From Clostridium massiliamazoniense (GTDB lineage Bacteria; Bacillota; Clostridia; Clostridiales; Clostridiaceae): a stretch of 64,000 nt of DNA. Shown here piece by piece: positions 52,791 through 61,202 of the stretch. The stretch lies in assembly GCF_001403635.1 (NCBI RefSeq), contig NZ_LN879468.1, positions 310,001 through 374,000 of the forward strand, in the 5' to 3' direction. The notes under the pieces were generated by a model. The model worked only from the letters and a program-made list of their open reading frames with translations. It was not told the origin of the DNA and did not search any database. The position numbers were made by a program, and so were the translations under genes. Every line of letters begins with the position of its first letter. The stretch's first letter is position 1.

Positions 52791-54686
52791 ATGTCAAAAA
52801 ATTGTAGCATAACTAGCTGCCAAACATGTAAATCAGCAGATGTCAAACTAGAAGGATTTATAAAGGAATTAGATGTTGAAACATCACATCACAGAGTTCA
52901 ATCTCAAAGTATAAAATGTGGATTTGGTCTTCAAGGAGTTTGTTGTAGATTATGTTCAAATGGACCTTGTAGAATAACACCAAAAGCACCAAGAGGTATT
53001 TGTGGAGCAGATGCAGATACAATAGTTGCTAGAAACTTCTTAAGAGCTGTTTCAGCAGGATCAGGATGTTATATTCACGTTATAGAAACAACAGCAACAA
53101 ATTTAAGAGATATGGCTAAAAATGGTGAAGAACTAAAAGGTAAGAAGGCCTTAGCAAAAGTTGCTGAAATATTTGGGATTAAAGAAGGAAGTGAAAATGA
53201 AAAAGCTATAAAAATAGCTGAAGAAGTTTTAAAAGATCTTTATAAACCAAAATACGATAAAATGGAACTTGTTGAAAAATTAGCTTATGCTCCAAGATTA
53301 AAAAAATGGAAAGAGCTAAATATAATGCCAGGAGGAGCTAAATCAGAAGTATTTGATGGAGTAGTTAAAAGTTCAACTAACTTAAGTAGTGATCCTGTAG
53401 ATATGTATATGAGCTGTTTAAGACTTGGAATTTCAACAGGTTTATATGGATTAACTTTAGTAAATCTATTAAATGATATCATGCTTGGAGATCCTGTAAT
53501 AAGACAGGCTTCAGTAGGATTAAAAGTAATAGATGAAGATTACATCAATATAATGATTACTGGACATCAACATTCAGCTATATCACATCTTCAAGATACT
53601 TTAATAACAGAAGAAGCAACTAAATTAGCAGAAACAGTTGGAGCTAAAGGATTTAGACTTGTAGGATGTACTTGTGTAGGGCAAGACCTTCAAGTAAGAG
53701 GAGAACATTATGATGAAGTCTTCTCAGGACATGCAGGAAATAACTATACTAGTGAAGCAGTATTAGCTACTGGTGGAGTAGATTTAGTTGTATCAGAATT
53801 TAACTGTACATTACCAGGAATTGAGCCAATTGCTGACAAATTAAATATAAAAATGATTTGTCTAGATGATGTGGCTAAAAAAGCTAATGCTGAATTTGTA
53901 AGATATACTTATGAAGAAAGAGAAAAAATTACAGATTATGTTATGAAATCAGCTTTAGAGAGTTATAAAGATAGAAGAGGAAAGGTAGAGTTAAATATAC
54001 CTAAAGATCATGGTCATGATGATGTTGTAACAGGGTTAAGTGAAGGTTCATTAAGAGAATTCTTAGGTGGAAACTGGAAAGCTTTAGTAGATTTAATTGC
54101 TGAAGGAAAAATCAAAGGTATAGCAGCTGTAGTTGGATGTTCGAACTTAACTGCAAAAGGTCATGATGTATTTACAGTTGAATTAGCTAAAGAATTAATT
54201 AAGAAAGATATTTTAGTACTTTCAGCTGGATGTTCATCAGGAGGATTAGAAAATGTTGGATTAATGTCACCTAAAGCGGCTGAATTAGCTGGAGATAGCT
54301 TAAAAGCTGTTTGTGAATCTTTAGGAATTCCACCAGTTCTAAACTTTGGACCATGTTTAGCTATAGGAAGATTAGAAATGATAGCAGCAGAACTTGCTGA
54401 ATATTTAAATGTAGATATTCCACAATTACCATTAGTATTCTCAGCACCTCAATGGTTAGAGGAACAAGCTTTAGCTGATGGTGTATTTGGATTAACTTTA
54501 GGGTTACCATTACATTTAGCATTATCTCCATTTATAGATGGAAGTAAGTTAGCTACAGAATTGTTAAGTGAAGGTCTAAAAGAAATAACTGGAGGACAAT
54601 TAATAGTTGATGGTGATGTAGAAAGTGCTGCTAATAAATTAGAAGCTATTATAGTTGATAGAAGAAGTGGATTAGGATTAAAATAG
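52791..54686 (+). CDS. cooS: anaerobic carbon monoxide dehydrogenase catalytic subunit, 631 aa
   Basis: A homodimeric Ni-Fe-S enzyme that oxidises CO to CO2, passing electrons to a CooF-type ferredoxin. Cysteines for clusters D and B lie near the N-terminus (CGFGLQGVCCRLCSNGPCRI and CGADADT). C-cluster residues include GCTCVGQDLQVRGEHYDE, EFNCTLPG, VVGCSN, SAGCSSGG and NFGPCLAIGR. The length is normal for CooS. AAAGGTTGATGAAG is a moderate ribosome binding site. The CooC nickel-insertion ATPase is not next to it. cooF and an NAD(P)/FAD oxidoreductase follow after a hairpin, so CO oxidation can probably feed NAD(P)H. Confidence 0.95.
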   Translation: MSKNCSITSCQTCKSADVKLEGFIKELDVETSHHRVQSQSIKCGFGLQGVCCRLCSNGPCRITPKAPRGICGADADTIVARNFLRAVSAGSGCYIHVIETTATNLRDMAKNGEELKGKKALAKVAEIFGIKEGSENEKAIKIAEEVLKDLYKPKYDKMELVEKLAYAPRLKKWKELNIMPGGAKSEVFDGVVKSSTNLSSDPVDMYMSCLRLGISTGLYGLTLVNLLNDIMLGDPVIRQASVGLKVIDEDYINIMITGHQHSAISHLQDTLITEEATKLAETVGAKGFRLVGCTCVGQDLQVRGEHYDEVFSGHAGNNYTSEAVLATGGVDLVVSEFNCTLPGIEPIADKLNIKMICLDDVAKKANAEFVRYTYEEREKITDYVMKSALESYKDRRGKVELNIPKDHGHDDVVTGLSEGSLREFLGGNWKALVDLIAEGKIKGIAAVVGCSNLTAKGHDVFTVELAKELIKKDILVLSAGCSSGGLENVGLMSPKAAELAGDSLKAVCESLGIPPVLNFGPCLAIGRLEMIAAELAEYLNVDIPQLPLVFSAPQWLEEQALADGVFGLTLGLPLHLALSPFIDGSKLATELLSEGLKEITGGQLIVDGDVESAANKLEAIIVDRRSGLGLK

Positions 54687-54720
54687 AATAATTTTCTTTG
54701 ATGATTTGGATTGTTTAAAA

Positions 54721-54752
54721 TTAAAGGGCATTTTGGATAGGGTGCCCTTTAA
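54721..54752 (+). terminator. hairpin between cooS and cooF
   Basis: TTAAAGGGCA pairs perfectly with TGCCCTTTAA around a 12-base loop. The T-run after it is poor, so partial termination or transcript processing is possible. Confidence 0.6.
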
Positions 54753-54824
54753 TATAATTATATAATGTTTAGTTTTTTTTACTTTAAAATGTTAAAATTA
54801 TAACAATTACTAGGGAGGCTTGTT

Positions 54825-55268
54825 ATGAAACGTATAATGATTAAGAAAGAATTATGTACAGCATGTATGAACTGTGTTGTTGGGTGTATGGCTGAACATA
54901 ATGATAAAGGGAAATCTATTTATTTATTAGATATGATAGATGAGGAAAATGAAAGTAGAAATCAAATTGTTATAGGTAAAGATAATAAACCTGTACCAAT
55001 AATTTGTAGACATTGTGATGAAGCAGAATGTGCAAATACTTGTATGAGTGGGGCTATGACAAAGGATTATGTAACAGGACATGTTAAGTATGATGCTGTT
55101 AAATGTGCATCTTGTTATATGTGTGTTATGTCTTGTCCATTTGGTGTATTAAAACCAGATACAGAAACAGGAGAAAAAATAGTGAAGTGTGATTTTTGTA
55201 ATGATAGAGAAACTCCAAGATGCGTGGAAAGTTGTCCAGTTGGAGCTATATATGTAGAGGAGGTGTAG
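54825..55268 (+). CDS. cooF: 4Fe-4S ferredoxin, CooF-like, 147 aa
   Basis: Sixteen cysteines in four [4Fe-4S] groups: CTACMNCVVGC, CRHCDEAECANTC, CASCYMCVMSC and CDFCNDRETPRCVESC. It resembles CooF/HycB-type iron-sulfur subunits, which carry electrons from CooS. The start follows AGGGAGGCTTG. It is separated from cooS by about 140 bases with a hairpin and from the oxidoreductase gene by 2 bases, which indicates a CO-oxidation operon in which electrons pass CooS to CooF to a flavoprotein. Confidence 0.9.
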   Translation: MKRIMIKKELCTACMNCVVGCMAEHNDKGKSIYLLDMIDEENESRNQIVIGKDNKPVPIICRHCDEAECANTCMSGAMTKDYVTGHVKYDAVKCASCYMCVMSCPFGVLKPDTETGEKIVKCDFCNDRETPRCVESCPVGAIYVEEV

Positions 55269-55270
55269 TT

Positions 55271-56503
55271 ATGAAGCATATAATTATAGGAGCAAGTGCA
55301 GCAGGAATAAGTGCAGCAGAGACTTTAAGAAGATTAGACGAAAATTGTGAAATAGTAATGATATCTGAGGATAAATATATTTATTCAAGATGTATGTTAC
55401 ATCATTACATAAGCCATCATAGAACTTTAGAGGAATTATCATTTGTAGATAAAGATTTCTTTGAGAAGAATAGAATTAAGTGGATTAAGGGAAAAAGTGC
55501 AAAATCTATAAATCCAGATAAAAAGGTAGTTCTTTTAGATGATGGAGAAGAAGTTGCTTATGATAAGCTTTTAATAGCTACAGGTGCTAGAGCAACTATA
55601 CCTCCAATTGAAAATTTAAGGGAAGGTACAAATGTTCATACCCTAAGGGATTTAAAAGATATTCTATCATTAGATGAATTAGCAGGTAAATATAAAAATG
55701 CAGTTGTTATAGGGGCAGGTCTAGTTGGGCTTGATGCTATTTCAGCATTAGTTGAAAGAAATATTAATGTATCAGTTATGGAAATGTCAGATAGAATATT
55801 GCCACTTCAATTAGATAAAGAAGCAGCTAATATTTATGAGGAAGAACTTAAGAAAAGAAATGTATCAATCTTCACTAATGTTAAGGTTGTGTCTACAACT
55901 TTAGGAGATGATAATAAGGTTATCTCTGTTAATTTAGAGGATGGAAGACAAATCCCTTGTGACTTTGTAGTTGTAGCAGCTGGTGTAAGAGCAAACACAG
56001 AGTTTTTAGAGGGTAGTGGAGTAAAGGTTGAAAGAGGAATAGTAATTGACGAAAATTTAAGAACTAATATTGCAAACATATATGCAGCTGGGGATGTTTG
56101 TGGTACTGGAATTTGGCCTATAGCAGTTAAACAAGGGAGATACGCAGCTTATAACATGGTTGGAAAAGAAGAAAAGAAATTTAATGATTATTTCCAATTT
56201 AAAAATACTCTTAATTTCTTTGGAATAAAGACAGTATCAATTGGAGATATAAATGATAATAATGAGGAAGTAGATGTAGATATATACAGAAATAAAAATC
56301 TTTATAAAAAGATAGTTCATAAAGATGGAATTGTTAAGGGAATTTTATTCCAAGGTAATATAGATTACTGTGGAGTATGGACTCAAATTATAAAGAATAA
56401 AATAGATATATCATCAATAGATAATAAGTCTATATTTGATATAAATTACGGAGATTTTTTTCAAATAGACGAAAAGGGGAAATTCTCTTATAATAATAAA
56501 TAA
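55271..56503 (+). CDS. NAD(P)/FAD-dependent oxidoreductase of the CO dehydrogenase cluster, 410 aa
   Basis: A pyridine nucleotide-disulfide oxidoreductase fold: FAD motif IIGASAAGISAAE at the N-terminus, the second dinucleotide motif VVIGAGLVGLDA at about residues 149-160 and the FAD end motif NIYAAGDVCG near residue 276. SRCMLHHYI holds a Cys, but no redox CxxxxC pair. The start at 55271 follows GAGGAGGTG; a longer upstream frame inside cooF is rejected. It likely accepts electrons from CooF and reduces NAD(P)+, as in other clostridial cooS-cooF-FNOR clusters. Confidence 0.88.
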   Translation: MKHIIIGASAAGISAAETLRRLDENCEIVMISEDKYIYSRCMLHHYISHHRTLEELSFVDKDFFEKNRIKWIKGKSAKSINPDKKVVLLDDGEEVAYDKLLIATGARATIPPIENLREGTNVHTLRDLKDILSLDELAGKYKNAVVIGAGLVGLDAISALVERNINVSVMEMSDRILPLQLDKEAANIYEEELKKRNVSIFTNVKVVSTTLGDDNKVISVNLEDGRQIPCDFVVVAAGVRANTEFLEGSGVKVERGIVIDENLRTNIANIYAAGDVCGTGIWPIAVKQGRYAAYNMVGKEEKKFNDYFQFKNTLNFFGIKTVSIGDINDNNEEVDVDIYRNKNLYKKIVHKDGIVKGILFQGNIDYCGVWTQIIKNKIDISSIDNKSIFDINYGDFFQIDEKGKFSYNNK

Positions 56504-56513
56504 GATATAACAG

Positions 56514-56550
56514 AAAGGAGCTTTATCACCTATTATGATATAGCTCCTTT
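56514..56550 (+). terminator. hairpin terminator
   Basis: AAAGGAGCT pairs with AGCTCCTTT around a loop of about 19 bases that itself is partly self-complementary. It closes the CO dehydrogenase cluster and lies just before the thioesterase gene, so it might also affect that gene. Confidence 0.65.
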
Positions 56551-56573
56551 ATTAATAGGAGATGAATTTTTTT

Positions 56574-56987
56574 ATGAGTATGACAAATATTAGAGTAAGA
56601 TATGCAGAAACTGATGCTATGAGAATTGTACACCACGCTAATTATTATTTATATTTCGAAGTAGCTAGGGAAGATTTAATAAAGGAACTTGGAGTATCCT
56701 ATAGAGAAATAGAAGAGATGGGAATAATGATGCCTTTAGTTGAAACAGAGTGTAAATATATAGAAGCTGCAAAGTATGATGATGATCTTATAATAGAAGC
56801 TAAAATAATTGAATTAACAGCTGTTAAGGTTAGAATAGAATATAATGTTATAAAGAAAGAAAATAATAAGATTATAGCTAAAGGTTCAACACTTCAAACT
56901 TTTATTGATAGAAATAATTTTAAAATAATAAATCTGAAGAGAGTTAATAGTGATTTATGGCAAAAACTAAGTGAAAGTATTTTGTAA
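56574..56987 (+). CDS. acyl-CoA thioesterase (4-hydroxybenzoyl-CoA thioesterase/YbgC type), 137 aa
   Basis: A hotdog-fold thioesterase: VRYAETDAMRIVHHANYYLYFEVARED is the YbgC/4HBT motif with the catalytic Asp. It cleaves acyl-CoA esters in the cytoplasm; the chain length is unknown. Start: ATG at 56574 has AGGAG about 12 bases upstream; the ATG at 56562 would touch that site, and ATG 56580 is a third option. It lies 70 bases after the CO dehydrogenase cluster, separated by a hairpin. Confidence 0.88.
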   Translation: MSMTNIRVRYAETDAMRIVHHANYYLYFEVAREDLIKELGVSYREIEEMGIMMPLVETECKYIEAAKYDDDLIIEAKIIELTAVKVRIEYNVIKKENNKIIAKGSTLQTFIDRNNFKIINLKRVNSDLWQKLSESIL

Positions 56988-57050
56988 TAGAAAAGTTAAT
57001 AATATTATTCTTACTATGATATGATGTATTATTAGAAAGGATAGATAAAC

Positions 57051-57962
57051 ATGTTTATTATGGTTATAGGAATAATATTAATTTTATTTATAATCTTTAG
57101 AAATTTCATAAGAAAGACTATGAAAGTTTTATTTTACATTGGAATAGTTGTGGTTATACTTCTACTATTATCATATAAGTATAGCTTTGACAATGGATTT
57201 ATATTAAATAGCATAAATACAGGAGTTAACACTATAAAGGACAGTACTATAAATAATAATATAGCTTATGATAGTAAAAAAATCACAAACAGTGAAATAG
57301 GATTTATAGAAGATAAAGTAAAGAATGATATATTGAATTTTATAGATAACACCAATGGGACAAAGAGTAATAAAAAGTTAACTTTTGATGAATACATAAA
57401 TTCTAGTATATATAATAAGGAAGTATTTCAAAAAGGTGATAAATATGTTTATATAAATGGAATGTTATGTGAAATTACAGATAATAATTCTAGTGGATAT
57501 AATATTTACACCATGAATATAGATGGTAATAATTATAAACCAGTGAAATATAATAATAACGATTTTTCTGGATTTTCTGTAGGAGCAGATTCTATTACTA
57601 TAGATGGTATAACTTATTACAAAAATTTAGATTATAATAAAATAAATGTTTATGGAGAAGATTATGGAACTAAGAAAGATGCTTTACAATATATAAAAGA
57701 TAATAAAATTATTTATAAAACTGGGGATGAATATATTTGCATCAATGATTCAAAATATAAATTAGCTGAAGACAAAGGTGATTTATCTATAAATGGTAAA
57801 AGTTATAATTTGATAAAAGGAAATCAAATTGAATTAAAAGATTATTTAAATATAAATGGAACAATCTATTGGAGAAGTAGTAATAAGAATTCTACTTCAA
57901 TAAATATAGATGGTGAAAATTATGTTTCTTCAAATAATAGTATATTTAATGATATATTTTAA
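57051..57962 (+). CDS. membrane protein with extracellular tail, 303 aa, unknown
   Basis: Two hydrophobic segments near the N-terminus (about residues 3-18 and 26-42) are followed by about 260 polar residues rich in Asn, Tyr, Lys and Ser. The tail has a weakly repeated pattern of beta-hairpin-like units (YVYINGMLCEI, YICINDSKYKL, YLNINGTIYW, then SINIDGENY), perhaps a small repeat domain. I do not recognise the family. GAAAGGAT lies about 10 bases before the ATG. It is a single gene with a terminator. Confidence 0.65.
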   Translation: MFIMVIGIILILFIIFRNFIRKTMKVLFYIGIVVVILLLLSYKYSFDNGFILNSINTGVNTIKDSTINNNIAYDSKKITNSEIGFIEDKVKNDILNFIDNTNGTKSNKKLTFDEYINSSIYNKEVFQKGDKYVYINGMLCEITDNNSSGYNIYTMNIDGNNYKPVKYNNNDFSGFSVGADSITIDGITYYKNLDYNKINVYGEDYGTKKDALQYIKDNKIIYKTGDEYICINDSKYKLAEDKGDLSINGKSYNLIKGNQIELKDYLNINGTIYWRSSNKNSTSINIDGENYVSSNNSIFNDIF

Positions 57963-57990
57963 ATTAAAGAAAAAGTATATATTAACTAGG

Positions 57991-58032
57991 ATATTTCTAG
58001 AATTGGGTAAGTGATTCTAGAAATATTTTTTT
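57991..58032 (+). terminator. hairpin terminator
   Basis: ATATTTCTAGAAT pairs perfectly with ATTCTAGAAATAT around a 10-base loop, followed by T7. Confidence 0.9.
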
Positions 58033-58056
58033 ATACAAAAGATTAATTATTAATCT

Positions 58057-58150
58057 GATAGCTAGAGGCTGTAATATTCTTATCTTTATAATAGACTTAC
58101 CATTCTAGATAAGGACTACGTTTTATGAGAATTAAGTTTTAGTTTATTAA
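58057..58150 (+). repeat. dispersed repeat, diverged copy, plus orientation
   Basis: GCTAGAGGCTGTAATATTC, then TAGACTTACC, TAGATAAGGAC and GAGAATTAAGTTTTAGTTTATT follow the element order, with a deletion in the middle. Confidence 0.5.
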
Positions 58151-58274
58151 TAAAATATTAACGATTGATAAATATTATGTTAAAAAGATATAAAAAAAAT
58201 AAAAAAGAACTTTTTAATGTAAAGATATATTAAGAAAAACTTTATATAGATAAAATAACAATAAAAGTTATAAA

Positions 58275-58303
58275 TTGCTTGTGATTTCTAAAAGTAGTAT
58301 ATT
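58275..58303 (+). promoter_or_regulatory. possible promoter of the glucosaminidase gene
   Basis: TTGCTT (58275-58280), 17 bases, TATATT (58298-58303). It would start RNA near 58310, ahead of the leader hairpin. Confidence 0.5.
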
Positions 58304-58323
58304 ATAGGTAATGTGTTGAAAAA

Positions 58324-58357
58324 AGAAAAGGCTATATCAAATGATATAGCCTTTTCT
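58324..58357 (+). promoter_or_regulatory. terminator-like hairpin in the leader of the glucosaminidase gene
   Basis: AGAAAAGGCTATATCA pairs perfectly with TGATATAGCCTTTTCT (16 bp), followed by CTT. It sits 44 bases before the start codon and after the upstream gene's own terminator (57991), so it may act as an attenuator rather than a gene end. Confidence 0.6.
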
Positions 58358-58400
58358 CTTAGAATTTTACAAAGGTCAAGATTTTGGAGGGAATGTTATA

Positions 58401-60740
58401 ATGAATAGAAAAACGCTAAGTACATTAATAATGGCAGCTACTATGGCTATAGGTGGATTAGGTGCAGCTAATATTAATTCAAATAAAACAAGCCAGAGAA
58501 ATGAAGTGCTATTATCAAGTGCAAGTGCTAGTTCAACAGCATCATCAAATTCAGGAGAAAATACATCAAGTGCAAGTGCTAGCTCAACGGCATCATCAAA
58601 TTCAGAAGGAAGTACATCAAGTGCTAGCTCAACAGCATCATCAAACTCAGGAGCAAGTACATCAAGTGCAAATGCTAGTTCAACAGCATCATCAAATTCA
58701 GAAGGAAGTACATCAAGTGCTAGCTCAACAGCATCATCAAACTCAGGAGCAAGTACATCAAGTGCAAATGCTAGTTCAACAGCATCATCAAATTCAGGAG
58801 CAAGTACATCAAGCTCAAATGCTAGTTCAACAGTATCATCAAATTTAGAAGGAAGCACAAATGCTAAAGCAACAGCAACAACAAAAGCAGAAGGAAGTAT
58901 AGCAAGCTCAAATGCTGAAGCAACAGCAGCAACAAAGTCAGGAGAAAGTACAGCAAGTTCAAATGCTGAAGCAACAGCAGCAACAAAGTCAGGAGAAAGT
59001 ACAGCAAGTTCAAATGCTAAAGCAACAGCAACAACAAAAGCAGGAGAAAGTACATCAAGTTCAAATGCTAAAGCAACAGCAACAACAAATTCAGGAAAGA
59101 GTACAGCAAGTTCAAATGCTAAAGCAACAGCAACAACAAAAGCAGGAGAAAGTACATCAAGCTCAAGTGCTAAAGCAATAGCATCATCAAATTCAAGCTC
59201 AACTAATCAAAGTGGACAAACAGAGAATAAAGGAAACCAAGGAACAAGTAATCAAGGTGGACAAACAGAGAATAAAGGAAACCAAGGAACAAGCAACAAG
59301 GGTGGACAAACAGAGCACAAAGGAAACCAAGGAACAAGTAACAAGGGTGGACAAACAGAGAATAAAGGAAACCAAGGAACAAGCAACAAGGGAGGACAAA
59401 CAGAGCACAAAGGAAACCAAGGAACAAGTAACAAAGGAGGACAAACAGAGCAGAAAGGAAGCCAAGGAACAAGTAACAAGGGTGGACAAACAGAGCATAA
59501 AGGAAGCCAAGGAACAAGTAACAAGGGTGGACAAACAGAGCATAAAGGAAGCCAAGGAACAAGCAACAAAGGTGGACAAACAGAGAATAAAGGAAACCAA
59601 GGAACAAGTAATCAAGGTGGACAAACAGAGAATAAAGGAAATCAAGAGAAACCTCAAGTAGTACCACAACAACCATTAACAACTTATGATGGTCTTGTAT
59701 CTACAAATAATAAAACTATAAATGTTATGTCAGCACCAACAACAATACCAAGTTATTCATTTGTTGTTGGAACATTAAGCAATGGTAAAAATGTTAAAAT
59801 AATAAGCAAAGATAATGGATATTATGAAATAGAATTTGGTGGAAGTATAGGTTATGTAAATGCTAGTGATGTAAATACTACAGCTACTGCAATTCCAACA
59901 TCAACTTCAGTTGCTAATAGTGAAAATAGTATTAAGAAAAATGTAAATTACCCAACAACAATGAAGAAATATGTAGCTCAACAACTTAAAAGTTATAATG
60001 AAGCTTATGGTAATTCATTAACAAAAGCACAGTTAGAGAATACTTCAAAGAAAATATCAGAAGCTGTTAACCCTAAAGCTGCAGCAACTGTATTTGAATT
60101 CTTAAATGTTAATAAATACAGAAATGTAAATGCTCAAGAATTTAATCAAGCATTACAAGGAAAAGGTGTATTACAAGGACAAGGTCAAGCATTTATAAAT
60201 GCAGCAAAAAAATACAATTTAGATCCAGTATATTTATTAGCACAATGTGCCTTAGAAACTGGATGGGGCCAAAGTAATTTTGCAAAAGGAACAACTATAA
60301 CAGAAGTCGCAGATATGAATGCACCTATTAAAAATTCTAAGGGACAATTAATAGGATATAAAATGATAAAGCTAAAAAAACCTGTTACAGTGTATAATTT
60401 ATTTGGAGTAGGAGCTTATGATAATACTAAGGAATTTTCAAACAAAGCAACTATAACTGCAGAAGCTTATGCATATAATCATGGTTGGACAAGTGTTTCA
60501 AGTGCATTACAAGGTGCTGCTGAGTTTATAGCAAATAATTATGTTCATAATTCCAAATATGGTCAAAATACTCCATATGCTTTAAGATATATAAATGGAG
60601 AAGGTAGTAGTATAAATCATCAATATTCAACAGATATTAATTATGGTCAAACTATTGGTGAAATAATGAAACAATATAGTTATTTATACAATGCAAATGA
60701 TAAATTTTCATTTGGAATACCAACATTTCAAAGTAAATAA
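58401..60740 (+). CDS. secreted repeat-rich glucosaminidase with SH3-like domain, 779 aa
   Basis: A signal peptide (about residues 1-25) is followed by a Ser/Ala/Thr-rich low-complexity region (about 40-270) of degenerate ASSTASSNSG- and NAKATATTKAGES-type repeats, then ten 15-residue repeats of the type GGQTENKGNQGTSNK (about 271-418), an SH3-like domain (about 435-492), and a C-terminal endo-beta-N-acetylglucosaminidase domain (about 595-760) with catalytic Glu619 in CALETGWG. It would cut the glycan strands of peptidoglycan; the long repeat stalk probably crosses the wall. TTGGAGGGAATG precedes the start. No LPxTG motif is present. Confidence 0.92.
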   Translation: MNRKTLSTLIMAATMAIGGLGAANINSNKTSQRNEVLLSSASASSTASSNSGENTSSASASSTASSNSEGSTSSASSTASSNSGASTSSANASSTASSNSEGSTSSASSTASSNSGASTSSANASSTASSNSGASTSSSNASSTVSSNLEGSTNAKATATTKAEGSIASSNAEATAATKSGESTASSNAEATAATKSGESTASSNAKATATTKAGESTSSSNAKATATTNSGKSTASSNAKATATTKAGESTSSSSAKAIASSNSSSTNQSGQTENKGNQGTSNQGGQTENKGNQGTSNKGGQTEHKGNQGTSNKGGQTENKGNQGTSNKGGQTEHKGNQGTSNKGGQTEQKGSQGTSNKGGQTEHKGSQGTSNKGGQTEHKGSQGTSNKGGQTENKGNQGTSNQGGQTENKGNQEKPQVVPQQPLTTYDGLVSTNNKTINVMSAPTTIPSYSFVVGTLSNGKNVKIISKDNGYYEIEFGGSIGYVNASDVNTTATAIPTSTSVANSENSIKKNVNYPTTMKKYVAQQLKSYNEAYGNSLTKAQLENTSKKISEAVNPKAAATVFEFLNVNKYRNVNAQEFNQALQGKGVLQGQGQAFINAAKKYNLDPVYLLAQCALETGWGQSNFAKGTTITEVADMNAPIKNSKGQLIGYKMIKLKKPVTVYNLFGVGAYDNTKEFSNKATITAEAYAYNHGWTSVSSALQGAAEFIANNYVHNSKYGQNTPYALRYINGEGSSINHQYSTDINYGQTIGEIMKQYSYLYNANDKFSFGIPTFQSK
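58510..59200 (+). repeat. Ser/Ala/Thr-coding degenerate tandem repeats
   Basis: Repeats of the type TCAAGTGCTAGCTCAACAGC-ATCATCAAATTCAGGA, then units with AAAGCAACAGCAACAACAA, encode the S/A/T stalk. Near-identical long units make slippage or recombination likely. Confidence 0.85.
59212..59645 (+). repeat. ten tandem 45-bp repeats
   Basis: Unit GGTGGACAAACAGAG-AATAAAGGAAACCAAGGAAC-AAGTAACAAG encodes GGQTENKGNQGTSNK. Ten copies differ at few positions (N/H/Q after TE; N/S; GGT/GGA). All are in frame. Confidence 0.95.
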
Positions 60741-60763
60741 TTGAATATTTTTATAATAAATAA

Positions 60764-60815
60764 AAGGAAGTATATTAAAGAGAATTTTATTTCTCTTTAG
60801 GATACTTCTTTTTTA
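60764..60815 (+). terminator. hairpin terminator
   Basis: AAGGAAGTAT pairs with ATACTTCTT and the inner AAAGAGAA/TTCTCTTT forms a second perfect stem, followed by T6. Confidence 0.85.
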
Positions 60816-60818
60816 TTT

Positions 60819-60943
60819 GATGACTAGTGTCTGTAATACTAAAGTCTCTAGAAGCTGGAGAAAAACAGATACATGTCCCTAGATAACTTCAGCTAAAATT
60901 CAGCTAGAGTCAAAACTCTACCTGAATTAAGTCTTAGTTTATT
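60819..60943 (+). repeat. dispersed repeat, full-length copy, plus orientation
   Basis: Blocks: AGTGTCTGTAATACTA, AAACAGATACATGTCC, TAGATAACTTCAGCTAAAAT, TCAGCTAGAGTCAAAACTC, then ACCTGAATTAAGTCTTAGTT. TAGAGT-CAAA-ACTCTA (60905-60920) is a perfect small stem. It begins right after the glucosaminidase terminator. The rest of 60944-61126 is AT-rich without a gene. Confidence 0.75.
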
Positions 60944-61126
60944 AAAGAGTATGTAGATTAAATCTAAAAATACTAAGTTGAGGGAAAAATGCTTATTTAT
61001 AAATTTTTACAAGGTTCATTAAAGTTTATTTAGCTTTAAAAGAGGTATCTATTAGAAAGGAATGATGTTTTTTCTTTATATTATATATAACAATATAAAA
61101 TTATAAATACAAATATATTTAAAATA

Positions 61127-61155
61127 TTGACAAAAAAATACTTTTATTCTAAAAT
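61127..61155 (+). promoter_or_regulatory. sigma-A type promoter
   Basis: TTGACA (61127-61132), 17 bases, TAAAAT (61150-61155), 48 bases before the DUF4097-like gene. Confidence 0.75.
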
Positions 61156-61202
61156 CAAGTAAGAGGTATAATTACAGGAATAATTGCAAAGGGGAGAATT
61201 TT

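Noticed and set aside
59212-59645. Regular 45-bp repeats as a CRISPR array
   Set aside because: There are no spacers: units are contiguous, in frame and encode a 15-residue peptide repeat.
58462-59682. Several long open frames in other frames and on the minus strand over the repeat region
   Set aside because: They arise because short in-frame repeats copy the same stop-free pattern; the products are single-motif low-complexity strings without ribosome binding sites, while the 58401-60740 frame has a signal peptide and known domains.
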